64,000 nucleotides of DNA from Pseudopithomyces maydicus (lineage: Eukaryota > Ascomycota > Dothideomycetes > Pleosporales > Didymosphaeriaceae): NCBI GenBank assembly GCA_026873275.1, contig JANTUC010000010.1, positions 1,550,001 through 1,614,000 on the forward strand. Reading direction: 5' to 3'. Positions within the stretch are counted from its first letter, which is position 1. The number at the start of each line of letters is the position of its first letter. Positions 34,030-45,479 of this stretch are shown here, piece after piece. The notes beneath the pieces are model-generated. The model searched no databases. It saw only the letters and a program-made list of their open reading frames with translations, and was not told where the DNA came from. Position numbers and translations under genes: made by a program.

Positions 34030-34429
34030 GGAAGGGGTTGTAGGGGTGGAGAGCGGTATGTGTGTATATGCCTAGGGGTATGATTGGTATCATATCGCGT
34101 AGGCGAGGCAGAAAGAGAGAGGGGCAGAGACAGTAATCGAGAATATACCCATGGCCAAAACATAAGCTCGAGTTTACTACTATTGTGCACTACGCCATGT
34201 ACACCCAGCCTTCATCCATTCATTTAACTTTTCCACCGAGAACAAAACAATACACAAAAATCCACTCCTCCGCACATCCACCATCCATCATCATATCCAT
34301 GTTGCCCCTCATCACCATCACCATTACCACCACCCTCACTCCACCCTATCAGATCCACACACATCAGACGACCCCCCTCTATATAAACCCCCTCCTTTCC
34401 CACCTCTCTCCTCACACTCCTTCACACCC

Positions 34430-37400
34430 ACAGTCTAAAACTCAAATGTAACCAAGTCTAATTCTAAAATTATCGACTACGACGGCATATGGGTCTTGCT
34501 TTTCTTCTCTTGCTTTCCACACGGCAGTCTAAAATTAAATCTAAAAACCGAGAGAGGTGGTTCTATGCGTTTTGCTCCTTCTCTAGCTTCCAATACGAGG
34601 GGTGTTTGAAAGATACTGTGACCTGGCGATGTCCTTTGGTCTGCTGGGAGCAGAAAACTACAAAATTGGAACCCATGTTTCGGGTTGCTGCTTTCCTGCT
34701 TTCCTTCCGGCTTTCCGCAACGGCATTCTGGGGTCGGATCTAAAAGTTTTCTCCCTGTTGCTATGCGTTTTGCTGGCTTCTTCTCTGGCTTTCTACGAGG
34801 GAGGTTAAAAATGGAACGACCATTGCCGATGTCTTTGGTCTCCTGGGAACAGAAAGACGCATGGAATGAAGCCATGTTTCGGATTGCTGCTTTGCCGCCT
34901 CTTGCAAGAGCAGTCTGGAATCGGATCTAAAAGCTCTCTAGCACTCTCTCATGCTTTTTGCTGGCTTTTTCTCTGGTTTTCCACAAGGGAAGTTAAAAAT
35001 GGAACGACCACTGCCGATGTCTTTGGACTCCTGGGAGTAGAAAAGACATTCTCTTCAACATATGTTCTGGTTTGCTGCTTTTCCGCCTTTTGCAAAAGCA
35101 GTCTGGAATCGAATTCGAAAGCTGTTTCTCGTTTACCATGCGTTTCGCTCGCTTCTTCTCTGACTTCCTGCGAGGGGATTAAAACAGCCTGCCATATGAA
35201 GTATGGCTCTTGCCTTTTCTGGCTTTCCACAAGGCGCGGCTCAAAACAGACATCTTGTCATACTATGGCGCGTGCACCTCCTTGGAGTAGGAAAGCTCGA
35301 GGCTAAAGCATATATTTGGGGTTGCTGCTTTCCTTCCTGCCTTTTGTAAAAAGCAATCTGGAATCGGATCTAGAAAGGGAGCACGACCTAATCATGCGCT
35401 TTGCTTCTTTTCTGGCTTTTTATACGAGGGGGTTTGAAAACAGCGACAATGATAGCTATGCCGCGTTTCCTGTCCTCCGTGAGACAACAGAGAATGAAAT
35501 CCATGGTTGCGATCCCTCATGTCCAGGAGAGAAAGGGTCGGCGCTAAAACACATGTTTTGGGTTGCTGCTCTCCTGCTTTTTGCAAGACGGCTTGATGAA
35601 AGATACATGCTTTGCTCGGCTTCTTTCCTCCTTTTTGCAAACCGACTAGACGAAAAATACATGTTTTGCCCGCCTTCTTCCCTCCGCCAAGCATGAAATT
35701 CGGGTATAAAAGCCATATCGTGCTTTCCAATGCCCTTCTTCCTGCGCGGGAGTAGGAAGAAAAGCGAAATTCAGACACCCAAAGAAAAATAAGATCGGAG
35801 AGAATCATGTGTCTGGAGGTCTACAGGAAGAAATATTCGAAAAAATACCAGTGGCCAGAGCAATGGGTTCGAAGGTCGGATGGTGGGCGGAGGTGGGGTT
35901 GACACATAACGAGGAGGAGAGGGATGAAAAAAGAAGATTGGAAAAAGGGTATGTTGTTGGTGGATGCCGGAAAACGCCAAAAACAGGATGGATGTGGAGG
36001 GAGAGGGGAGGGATAAGGGTATGATAATAAAAGCTACCAAGGTTGTTATGTGTGGAGGGGGAGAAGGGGACGAAGAGGGAGAGGAGGGGAACACTGAAAG
36101 AGATGCAACCAAAGCCCAATGTGTGTGTGGAGGGGAGGATAAAGACTGAAAAGACTTGTATTGGCCTGCATGTGCGTTTGTGTGTGTGTGGGGGGGGGGG
36201 GGGGGGGATAAAAAGAACAATACTCGATCTATTATGATGCGTGAGTTGTGAGAGAGAATTTGAAAAAAATAGAGCCGAAACCAGTCATATTTGTGGAAGA
36301 GAGAAAATAAAACAACACACAGGGACTGGCATGTGTGGGTGAGACTTGAGGAAGACAAGAGAAAAAACAATTCTGATCTTTTCGGGTCAATGTGCGGGAT
36401 TGAGGGTGGTGGGTTGGAATCTCAAACCCAAGGAGCCGATGTGTTTCGGGTTCGAAGTACTGAGTGATCATGAAAGGGACTGCGACACTTCATGGACAGT
36501 GTATATGGTTGAACGAAAAAGAAAAGTGATTCTCGGAAATTTCATGGCTGGCCAGGTGGCGACGTGGTGGGCTTGGTCTAAAATGGTATGGGATCGTGAA
36601 AATAGGTTGGGCAGGGGAGGAGCACTAAGCCTTGTATAAACCGGTTCATGCTTTTTCTTTCGGGGGATCGAAATCCAAAACGCGCCATTTGATGGGTGGG
36701 AGTATGAAGAGAAGAGCGTCTAAAATTACGCGCCTTCAAACCTATGCTTTCCACCCCTGATTTAGTCAGAGAAGAGTTCCGGGAAAAAACATGGGTGGTT
36801 GGGGGCCGAAAAGCTGAGTTCACCCATCTAACAATGTATGGAACTGCTCGGCAGAATCGAAGTTCCACAAGGGAATGGCTGGAGAAGGATACGGACTGAA
36901 AAGGCCTCTGTCAAGCGATATGCTTGGAAGAGGGAAAGGGTCAAAACGTTCACAGAAGGATTTCATGGTTTTTCTTGGGCGGACTAAAAGAAAGGGTTGC
37001 ATATTCTATGGGTGGGAAAAGGACTAGAAGATTGAAATCATATCTTCTAGAATCATGGCTTTCTTAGGTGGACTCAAATTTTGACCTTGAAGACTTCATG
37101 GGCGCAAGGAGGGTCTGGAGAACCGAATCCATCACTATCATAATCCATGGCTTTTTCGGCGGACTAAAATCAAACGGTTCAACGCACATGGTTTCGTTCG
37201 CTAGACTCAAATCCGGCAATGATAGAAGCGACCCGTGGATGGAGGTCCTGGAGAACTGAACTCATGACTACCATCGTTCATGGCTGTCTTCAGTGAACTA
37301 AAAACAAGTCTTTACTATCAAATGTTTTTATACCGTCACAATAGAGAAGATAGTCTTTTATACAACCAAACATTTGCATCTAGTCAGCTCATAATCGGCT

Positions 37401-39020
37401 GCTGCTTTTTCAAAAAACAAAAGAGCACTATCGTATGTGTGGAGAGGGCTCGCACGGCAAAATTTATGGAACCGGTTGTCCATGGTTTTCTTTGGTGTAC
37501 TCGAAAACACTGGTATCCGGACGTACGGGTGGAAGTTGAAAGGATTAGGAGTTCCTGTCTGATAAGCATACGGAGGGTGAGAAGAAATAGAGCAGGGGGA
37601 ATCTCAGTAACATGCGTTTTCTGAAACTTCGCTTTCTTCCATTGTACAATGGATAGAGCTTTGAGGAACGGAACAAAAAGAGCTCGAAAAACAATATCAT
37701 TTTTTCCGAACGAGCAAAAGAGTACAGAAAGCCAGTGCCATTTGTGGGGGAGGCGTGTGAATAGGTTTCAAAAGAACAAATGTGTGGAAAGTCTAAAACC
37801 TCTAAATGTGTGATGACAGATGGAGACCGGGGGATTTGAAGATAGTATGAAGAGATAATATGGGTGGGTCATAAGAACTGGACTTGAATGATATGTGCAG
37901 AATTTGGGGGTTTGAAAAAAACGGCTCTCACATGCGCTCTCATGACCGGAGCCTGGCGAACTGAAATATTGCGGCTCGAGCGCGGTGTTTTCCTCACTGG
38001 AAAGGCCACAAAGAACTAAAATCACAACCGAAGGAACATACACCAATGAATGTGGCATCGCTTTTCCCCGAAGAACTAAAATTCAAGTCTGCTGAGACAG
38101 TATGTGCTTCTCGCTGCGCACAGGGCCAAAAAGGATGATGGGACCAAGTCGACATTTTCTGTTCTTTTGTCAAAAGATCGAAAACGAGATTGGACATAAT
38201 CGATGGACTAAAGTTGAAATAGCAAAGGCAGATGGGCGGGACTTGAGGCACTCGAATATTCGGTTTTCGTAAAAGCTCTTTCCCCTTTCCCATGGGGCCA
38301 GAAGAGACGAAAAATGACAATCCGGCAGAAGCATGGTGCTTTTTCTCTTCTCCTGGGGACTAAAATGACAACCGAACAAAAAAATGTTGCTTCTTTCTCT
38401 TCTCCTGGAGACTAAAATCACCGCCGGACAGCTCCATGTGTGGAATTTGAAGTATTCATATTCTATATCTTTTGTGATTATATGTGTTTATTCCCGGGGC
38501 CAAGAGCAAGACAAAAAAGCAATACCGTTGCTTCATGGCCTTTGTTGTCTCTGGAGGATGATATTGCTGATGGGTGTGGTTTGGTGGACTCAAATCCTAC
38601 ATTTTTTGTATAGCGTGCTTCCTTCCCAGAACAAGAGTCAGGAAATAAATCTGAGTATGGCTGAGATCATGGCTTTTCTATCTCTGGATGATGAAAAGAA
38701 TTCAGTTAGGATTGATGGGTTCGACCAAGGAATTTGAGGCTAAGAAAGTGGATCGTAGATGGAAAGCTATGATAAGCTATTTCATCGACACAAATGTCTG
38801 CAATCCAGCTGGAATGCATTTTTTAAGATGCCGAGGCGTTTCCTCTGGTTTGTTGTTCATCAAGAAATGGATCAACGGGTACTTCCACCCATCCAAAAGG
38901 GAAGAGACCAAAATAAATCGGCAACCACTGCATGTCTTCTTCTCATCTTTCCGATACTAATTCACTATAACCAAATGGATGTGGATGGCATTCGAACTCT
39001 CGAGCAATATGGATACATGC
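34430..39020. repeat. Degenerate quasi-periodic array (CATG box / CTAAAA box)
   Basis: About 4.6 kb in which a CATG box, often followed by a T/C-rich tract (CATGGCTTTTTCGGC), and a CTAAAA box (GGACTAAAAT, TCTAAAAG, GAACTAAAAA, ACTCAAAT) alternate in one orientation, with variable DNA between. CTAAAA-type boxes fall at about 34740, 34806, 34927, 34993, 35179, 35242, 35304 and 35434 (near 62-nt steps); 36897, 36941, 36983, 37023, 37073, 37120, 37163, 37205, 37254 and 37297 (40-50 nt steps); and 38013, 38074, 38308, 38360 and 38412. Some units are close copies (GGTTAAAAATGGAACGACCA near 34803 and 34991; CTCTTCTCCTGG followed by GACTAAAAT near 38345 and 38398). No ORF persists. A G17-18 run sits at 36190-36207. 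Nature unknown. Confidence 0.6.
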
Positions 39021-40250
39021 GGTGTGCACCGGGCTGAGTCTGAGAGCATGAAGGTTGTGAGATCGAATGTACCTATTTCAGCTATATGACTGGTTCTCTC
39101 AGGCGCTTCACATATCGATCATACACGAAAATCAGTGGATCATGAAGTCCTAAAGAGATAAAGATGCTATAATCGTCCTTGTAGGAGGAACCAAATTTCA
39201 CCACAGTAATTTTTTGTGCGTTGTATCGCCGGATCATCACACCGTCAAGTACTTCTATAAGCTCTCTTGACTCATGTATTACGCCTCCGGTGTAAGACTG
39301 GACGATGATGGGTTTGAAAATTCTTTTTCAATTGAACGATGAGTCCGCAGTTCCTGGGAAGGGAAGTCTGAAGATCTTTTTTACGTTTCGAGGAATTCGA
39401 GCGAGTTCAAGGCTAATATCGCATGGTGTTATATGTGATGTGCGGAGAGCGTTTCAGCCGGTTGTATACTTAGCCGAGGTAGCAATATTAGCACAACATT
39501 GTATAGTTTTCAGATAGCTGCTAACGTCTCGGTCATTTTTCTTGTTTATTTGTTCCATAATTCTGCGTGTGCTCGTGACTCTAGATTTACCAATGCATGA
39601 GGGTGTGAATAAGTCGGTTGGTTTGGTGTGAGGTAAGCCTGCAAATAGAAGGTCTTAGCCGAACACAAGCTTTCCTCAAAGCTTGCGTGCAACAGCACAC
39701 TATAGAATATCTACTGAGTAAGTATAATCAAGAGATCTGCCGTAGTTATTTACCGTTTGAGGGTTAAAGATACTGATGAATGATTAGCCTCTATCATATC
39801 AACCTTGTGAATCAGGCAGCATGTTCCCCTATATAGATCCCATACTACACGCATTGCCTCACAGCTTTCCAAGTGGTGCAAAGTATTCACCGAAGTCTGA
39901 TCAATTGGTGGGTATTAGTGCGTACACTGTGAGAGGGTCTATATAAACTCTACTATTGAGCTCAACGTAGCTATTTACCCTGCGGATATCCAACGTAAGG
40001 TAGGCTAATAGGATGCTTTCCCACCAATAAGCTCTAGTTCGTTGTGCGGAGAAGTGATCATCATAATTGCAGACGAGGCTCTTTTTGTAAGAGTAGTCTA
40101 TCTGATGTCCCTGCAGAGCAAAATTTACGAGATCCCGCCAAGAGGGTGCAAGATCTTTGTAAATTTTCCGGGGAGAGCAACTACTTTAAATCGCGATGGT
40201 CTGCAACTGCGAGTTTCGCATTACCTCAAGTCTTTCTTCTGATCGCAGCG
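39021..40250. other. Upstream region of the GH35 gene
   Basis: About 1.2 kb, A/T-rich, where the spaced-motif array fades. It contains the TATA box at 39950. The GH35 frame stays open upstream of the chosen start to 40044, but that part lacks a signal peptide at its start and looks untranslated. Confidence 0.4.
39950..39957 (+). promoter_or_regulatory. TATA box upstream of GH35 gene
   Basis: TATATAAA about 300 bases before the ATG at 40251. It is a consensus TATA element, fitting an inducible extracellular enzyme gene. The long leader could hold a 5' UTR intron, which I cannot define. Confidence 0.45.
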
Positions 40251-42179
40251 ATGAGGCTGTTGAACTTCTTAGCGCTTTTTGTTGCGTTTAACACTGCTTC
40301 GGCACGTGTGGCCGATGTTTCATCTACCTTGTCTGACGTTGTTCAAGCAGCGAATGGAACCTTCTCCTGGGACAAGAATACTTTCTATATCGATGGAAAA
40401 TCATACCAGATTGTTGGCGGTCAGCTAGACCCCCAACGTATTCCACGTGCCTATTGGGCGCAACGACTACAGATGGCTAAATCGATGGGCCTAAACACAA
40501 TCTTCTCCTACCTTTATTGGCAGGACATTGAACAACACCAGGGCCAGTTCGACTTTACGGACATGAACGACGTGGCAGGTTGGTTTCAAGAGGTGCAAAA
40601 GGCTGGCATGAAGGCCGTTCTTCGCCCTGGACCATACGTGTGCGCTGAGCGTGACCTCGGTGGTATGCCGGGCTGGCTGAGCCAGATCTCGGGAATGAAG
40701 CAGCGATCAAATAACCAACCTTTCCTTGATGCCACGAACAAGTACCTGGCCAAGGTGGGCGCTCAAGTGCAGTCACTTCTCATCTCGAATGGAGGGCCTA
40801 TTCTCATGGTACAGATTGAGAATGAGTATGGCTGGGCTGGCGGTGATCATACATACACCAACAACCTCGCAAACATACTTAAGACCAACTTTCCGAACAC
40901 AAAGCTGTACACGACAGATGCAGCGAACGCAGGTGCTTTGCGAAATGGCCAAGTTCCTGGTGCGCTCGCGTGTTTTGATGGCACTGATTCGAAGGGCGGT
41001 GTGAACATCCTTCGATCGACAATTACCGACCAGAGTAGCATTGGACCAGCCATGAATGGTGAATACTGGGTGAGGTGGTTCGACAACTGGGGCCCGCGAA
41101 ACAACCATAACACGTGGGATGGCGACAACAACGGTATGCAAGGACGTGCGGACGAGCTCGACTGGATGCTGAGCAACAGCCACCATTTTAGCATCTTCAT
41201 GTTCCACGGCGGAACGAGCTGGGCCTTTGGAGCTGGATCTGGGGATACCACACCTCGCACACCATTCACGACCAGCTATGATTACGGCGCAGCGTTAGAC
41301 GAGACGGGTCGACCGTCGCAGATCTACAATTACTTCCGTACTGCCATCGCCAAGCATTTCTCCAACATCCCTGCTGTCCCATCAACACCTTCGATATCCT
41401 CGGTGTCTGATTTCACTCTTACTCCCGTACTGTCAATGTTCGCCAACCTAACCACCAGCCCCCGTACCTCCTCCTCTCCCATCGTCATGGAAGCAACCGG
41501 CCAAGTCTTCGGCTACATCCTATACGAGTCCATCGCCACCGGCAGCTCCTCAGGCAAACTCCAGCCCGGCAACGGCGCCGCCCGCGACCGTGTCATCGTC
41601 TACGTCAACGGTCAAAAGAAGGGAGTCATCGATTCCATCTACAAGAACCCCGCTACCGTGAACATCAACCTGAACAAGGGCGACAAGCTATGGTTGCTTG
41701 TGGAAAATCTTGGTCGCGCAGATAACGGCTTTTCAGACCAGACGAAGGGCATCTCGGGCGATGTGACGGTCGGGGGGACAAAGATAACCGGCTGGAACCA
41801 TTACAACTTCCCGCTTGATACGATCCCTGCTGCGGCTTCTTCCGGGGGAAATGCCGTGAGTGTCCCTGCTAACAGCCCACCTGTGTGGTACCGCGGGACG
41901 TTCAAGACTTCGAACACGGGAATGGCTGGTGACACGTTCCTCCAGCTACCAGGGGGTATCAAAGGTGTTGTCTTCGTGAATGGACGCAACTTGGGTCGTT
42001 ACTGGACTATCGGACCTCAGCAAGAGCTGTTCGTCCCTGGTGCGTTTTTGAAGACTAATGAGGACAATGTGGTAAGTGTGCTGGAATTGGAGCCTGGTAC
42101 TTCGTCCCGCGTGGCGCGAGGCGTGGCGAAGAGGACGTGGAAGAATAATGCGGACCCAGATTGCAATGGGTGTTCGTAG
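40251..42179 (+). CDS. Secreted beta-galactosidase, GH35
   Basis: Hydrolyses terminal beta-D-galactosides outside the cell. Intronless, 642 aa from the ATG at 40251, chosen because it opens a signal peptide (MRLLNFLALFVAFNTASA); the frame is open further upstream without a credible start. GH35 landmarks: QIVGGQLDPQRIPRAYWAQR, NTIFSYLYWQD, VLRPGPYVCAERDLGGMPGW, acid/base Glu in MVQIENEYGW (residue about 192), nucleophile Glu in NGEYWVRWFDNWG (about 271), MFHGGTSWAFGAG and SYDYGAALDETG. C-terminal beta-sandwich domains contain WYRGTF and VNGRNLGRYW. It is isolated inside the spaced-motif array, flanked on both sides by gene-free repeat DNA. Family secure; natural substrate (plant galactans, xyloglucan side chains) is inference. 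Confidence 0.95.
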   Translation: MRLLNFLALFVAFNTASARVADVSSTLSDVVQAANGTFSWDKNTFYIDGKSYQIVGGQLDPQRIPRAYWAQRLQMAKSMGLNTIFSYLYWQDIEQHQGQFDFTDMNDVAGWFQEVQKAGMKAVLRPGPYVCAERDLGGMPGWLSQISGMKQRSNNQPFLDATNKYLAKVGAQVQSLLISNGGPILMVQIENEYGWAGGDHTYTNNLANILKTNFPNTKLYTTDAANAGALRNGQVPGALACFDGTDSKGGVNILRSTITDQSSIGPAMNGEYWVRWFDNWGPRNNHNTWDGDNNGMQGRADELDWMLSNSHHFSIFMFHGGTSWAFGAGSGDTTPRTPFTTSYDYGAALDETGRPSQIYNYFRTAIAKHFSNIPAVPSTPSISSVSDFTLTPVLSMFANLTTSPRTSSSPIVMEATGQVFGYILYESIATGSSSGKLQPGNGAARDRVIVYVNGQKKGVIDSIYKNPATVNINLNKGDKLWLLVENLGRADNGFSDQTKGISGDVTVGGTKITGWNHYNFPLDTIPAAASSGGNAVSVPANSPPVWYRGTFKTSNTGMAGDTFLQLPGGIKGVVFVNGRNLGRYWTIGPQQELFVPGAFLKTNEDNVVSVLELEPGTSSRVARGVAKRTWKNNADPDCNGCS

Positions 42180-42359
42180 AGATACTTTGATGGATTGCCT
42201 TGAATACATGGTTTTGCTTTACGCGATTTGAGGGCTTGACTATTACACAAACGCCCATTGATACGACCGAGGTGATAAGATAGCGCGACCGAGGAAGCAC
42301 CATGAGTATAAATGCTTTCTCCGGGTCGCCAATTTCTCCCCACAGAACTTTTCGAGATC

Positions 42360-43460
42360 ACGAAAACGTATAAAAGCCGCAATTGCCTCAACTCATGGCC
42401 TTTTCTGGCGAGAGCTTGCTTGTCTTTGATGTGCTTTTTGAACTTCTAAAATCTACGGAACTCTGTACAGACCGTTTCACACCGATCTCATGGTGCTCGC
42501 CAAGGCTCGCAACGTGGCAACTAGGTCCTATTTCCCGAATCCAATTCATCTAAAACAGCGTTTGAATGACAGGATATATCAAATGATACGTGTATAAAAC
42601 GGATGGGGAGACTATTTAATATCCTCTTTTTGCACAACTGTTACTGCCACGGCTGCTCCCCTACAGCGATCAAAAGCATCTAAAATGGAGCTTTCTGAAT
42701 CTATGTGCTCTTGCGGAATATGTTTTTTCGATAAAATCAGTTGCAACTACCAATTATGGTAGTTGACTCGGAGTCTAAAATCACTTCGTACGGTTCCATG
42801 CTGTCTTGGGTACAAAACCAGTACATACTCCTCGATGCTATCTCGGAATCTAAAACCACTACATACGGTTCGATGCTGTCTTAGGTCTATACTCCTTAAT
42901 ACTATCTCGGGGTCCAAAACCATTACATACTCCTCTATGCGGGCACCCACACATCTAGTTTCCCCGTCTTAATGATGAACCTCACCATCGTAATTTCCAC
43001 CGCCATACTAACAATGAACTATCAGCCAAAACGGTCTTCGAAATGAAAATTAAAACCAGCCAGACGTGCACTGTATATAAACTTCGTGTACTTGGTTTCT
43101 CATTCCTCTACGCACATCCTCGTCTGCAACTTAGCCGACTAAAATTTGACACGTACAGTACATGGGTGTTGAGTCTCGATAAAAGAGAATCACCAGGATC
43201 GATGAGACGCCGCCCTTCTTCGCAGTAAAAGCATCACAAATGTCTCACTTCAACCCATATTAAAATGTACAGCACCACCTCAAAGTACATTCCTTGACTT
43301 TGACATCTATGCGGATACAACCTGGAAGTCCTCCATCCTCACTTCCTCGTACTACCTACAATTATGCTTCTCAAAAAGTCTGAAATGCATGTTCGTAGTG
43401 CCCATGCCCAATGAATGGCAGTGGCAGCTTTCTGCCTCGCCTAACTAAAATCAAAACACA
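42360..43460. repeat. Second segment of the CATG/CTAAAA spaced-motif array
   Basis: Same design as 34430-39020, downstream of the GH35 gene. CTAAAA-type boxes with A/C after them recur: TTCTAAAATC (42446), ATCTAAAACA (42549), GTATAAAACG (42592), ATCTAAAATG (42679), GTCTAAAATC (42773), GTACAAAACC (42810), ATCTAAAACC (42850), GTCCAAAACC (42912), CGACTAAAAT (43137), and others to 43450. Around 42775-42930 units of about 40 nt are recognisably copies: GATGCTATCTCGGAATC and CATGCTGTCTTGGGTAC precede the box, and CACTACATACGGTT, CAGTACATACTCCT or CATTACATACTCCT follow it. Confidence 0.55.
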
Positions 43461-45479
43461 AGGTTGTGATGTGTGAGGGTACTCTGGCGCTCTTTAAAAA
43501 GGATTCATAGAGATTTGCTGGTGAGAGTAATTCGTGGTGATCTTCATTATCATTATCATCATCATCGTCATTATCATCATCGTCACCATCACCACCACCA
43601 GCACCAAATAGCCAACTAGCCAAACCAGGAACCATTCCCTCATCCAAGATAACACCAGCGCGCCAAAAATCGTATATAAAGCCAGAAATTCTCGCAGTGA
43701 GGTTTTCTACTCTGCACAATGACTTCCTGCGCTTTTGCGTAGGAGACAATAAAATTTAGGGAAACCCACATGATGTGGTGGAGTGTTTCTGCTGTCTCTT
43801 TTGAGGCTTGGTTTAAAAAATACGCTGGCTAGGACGAATGGTGGCTGTCTCTGGAGGTCCTGGGCTGGGTTGGGCTTGGTTGTGTGCAGGGATGAGGAGA
43901 GATGAGGTAGGTACGTACTTAGATGGTGGGGGTTTGTGATGGGGAGCATCATCATCATCAGCAGCAGCAGCATTATCGTCATCAGTTTGGATGCTCTGCT
44001 TATCTTTGTATGTATGTATTGCATGTATTGTATGTATATGTGTATATGAGTTTAAGTAAATTTGCTACGTACCACCGATGTGAGATGCAGGTTCTGGCGT
44101 GTGGAAACTTTTCTCCGGGGACTTTTCTGGTCGGGGGAAACTTTCTCCTACGCTTCTTCACCCTCTGTGGAAATCTCAAGTTGTGCGGGAACTTCTTTTT
44201 GGTTGTCTCGTTTTGGTCATGCGGTGCTGGTTCTACATACATCACTACTCATACGAATGGCCAGAGTCCCTTTTATATACATGCAACACACATACCCCAC
44301 TCGCATGTATTCACCCAATGCACGTATCCCAAGCCATGCACCCTATCCCCTATATATAGTTTCCCTCTACATACACATCACGCAAGACAGAGGGTTCAAC
44401 TCCCGACGCGATACCCCCTGGGGCGGAGTACGAGCGGAGTACGAGCGGAGTATCCCCAACGACATCTCACAGGGTAGCAGCATCTTGAAAAAATCTCGAG
44501 CCCAGCCAATCACATCACCATGTATACGAGTGCGGAAGGTGGGGCAGCAGGGCGCATGTTCGGAAGGCGTGTTGGTGGTGCGTCTCGAGCGTTGCTTCTG
44601 GATTTGCATATGCGGTGCGGAAGGTGCGGGTCAGTTGTCGGCGTCGGGGTAGGTACGGTAGGTACGGCAGGTACGGTAGACTCATCACACACACACACAC
44701 ATACACACACATATACGAGGGCGGAACATGAGATGACAGACACGAAGGCTGGGAAGAGCGTTTGTTAGTCAGGCCGTGCTGGGCCGACGATTTGCTCGAC
44801 GGGATGCGAATTGGAGGTGGCACGAAACTGTGTGTGCATCCATCGGGACCCGAGGTGGGGGTGCGAGGATTGGCGGCGAGGAAGGTTGCGGTGCTGGCGA
44901 GGGCAGAGCCATAGAGCATGGAGGGGCGCTGGACCGGGGTGAGCATCATCTTCGAAGCGTCTACCTACTAACTTTCTCGCGTGAGGTGTTCGCGTACACA
45001 GACTGTCTAGGTACGTACGTGGTGAGATGAAACTCTGGCTAGCAGGCTGTCGTCGGACGTCTGGCGCCCCCTCGGTGGTCCGGCGGCGCAGGGTGGGCAG
45101 CCCGGTGCTGGAGCTAATGGGAGGGTCGGTTCAGCGCATGTAGCTACCACCAACGCGTCGGCCTTCTCGCATGCTGGCCTGGTGCATGCGACGTGCCGCT
45201 CCCTGCCCTATCGGCCCCCCAGCAGCCCAGAGCATTCACGCTGCTCGGCCGTCGAGGGGCATTGCGGTGCTGGCGCCTGGCCCGTTCGGGACTAGCCGCC
45301 TCGCGGGGTTGGTTGGTGTCGGTGACTTTCTGCGGCGGGGCCCAAACTGCCGACGAGACAAAAAGCTCTGCCCCTCCGCCCAGGGACCCTTCTTTCTCTT
45401 CAGTCCTTCCACTCACTCCTCTTCTCCTCCAAATCTTCTTCTTCTCTCCTCCACACCTCTTCCCCCTCCTCACATCAAC
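43461..45479. other. Intergenic with microsatellites, promoter of SAH1
   Basis: No gene supported. It holds an ATC/ATT-rich microsatellite (43540-43600), CATCATCAGCAGCAG (43950-43970), a CA repeat near 44690-44712, the CGGAGTA direct repeats at 44424-44452, and a C/T-rich leader before SAH1 (45395-45470). ORFs on both strands are low-complexity. Confidence 0.45.
44424..44452 (+). promoter_or_regulatory. CGGAGTACGAG direct repeats, 11-bp spacing
   Basis: CGGAGTACGAG occurs twice in a row and a third CGGAGTA follows, with CGG at 44424, 44435 and 44446, one helical turn apart. CGG half-sites in direct order are typical of Zn2Cys6 regulators. It is about 1 kb from SAH1, so any role is speculative. 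Confidence 0.3.

Noticed and set aside
34430..39020. CRISPR array
   Set aside because: Boxes are short and degenerate, spacing is irregular, the organism is a eukaryote and no cas genes occur.
34430..39020. C/D-box snoRNA cluster
   Set aside because: Units lack consistent RTGATGA and CTGA boxes and are shorter than usual snoRNA genes.
38980..39075. Possible tRNA-like B box (GGTTGTGAGATCGAATG)
   Set aside because: No matching A box or acceptor stem at the right distance.
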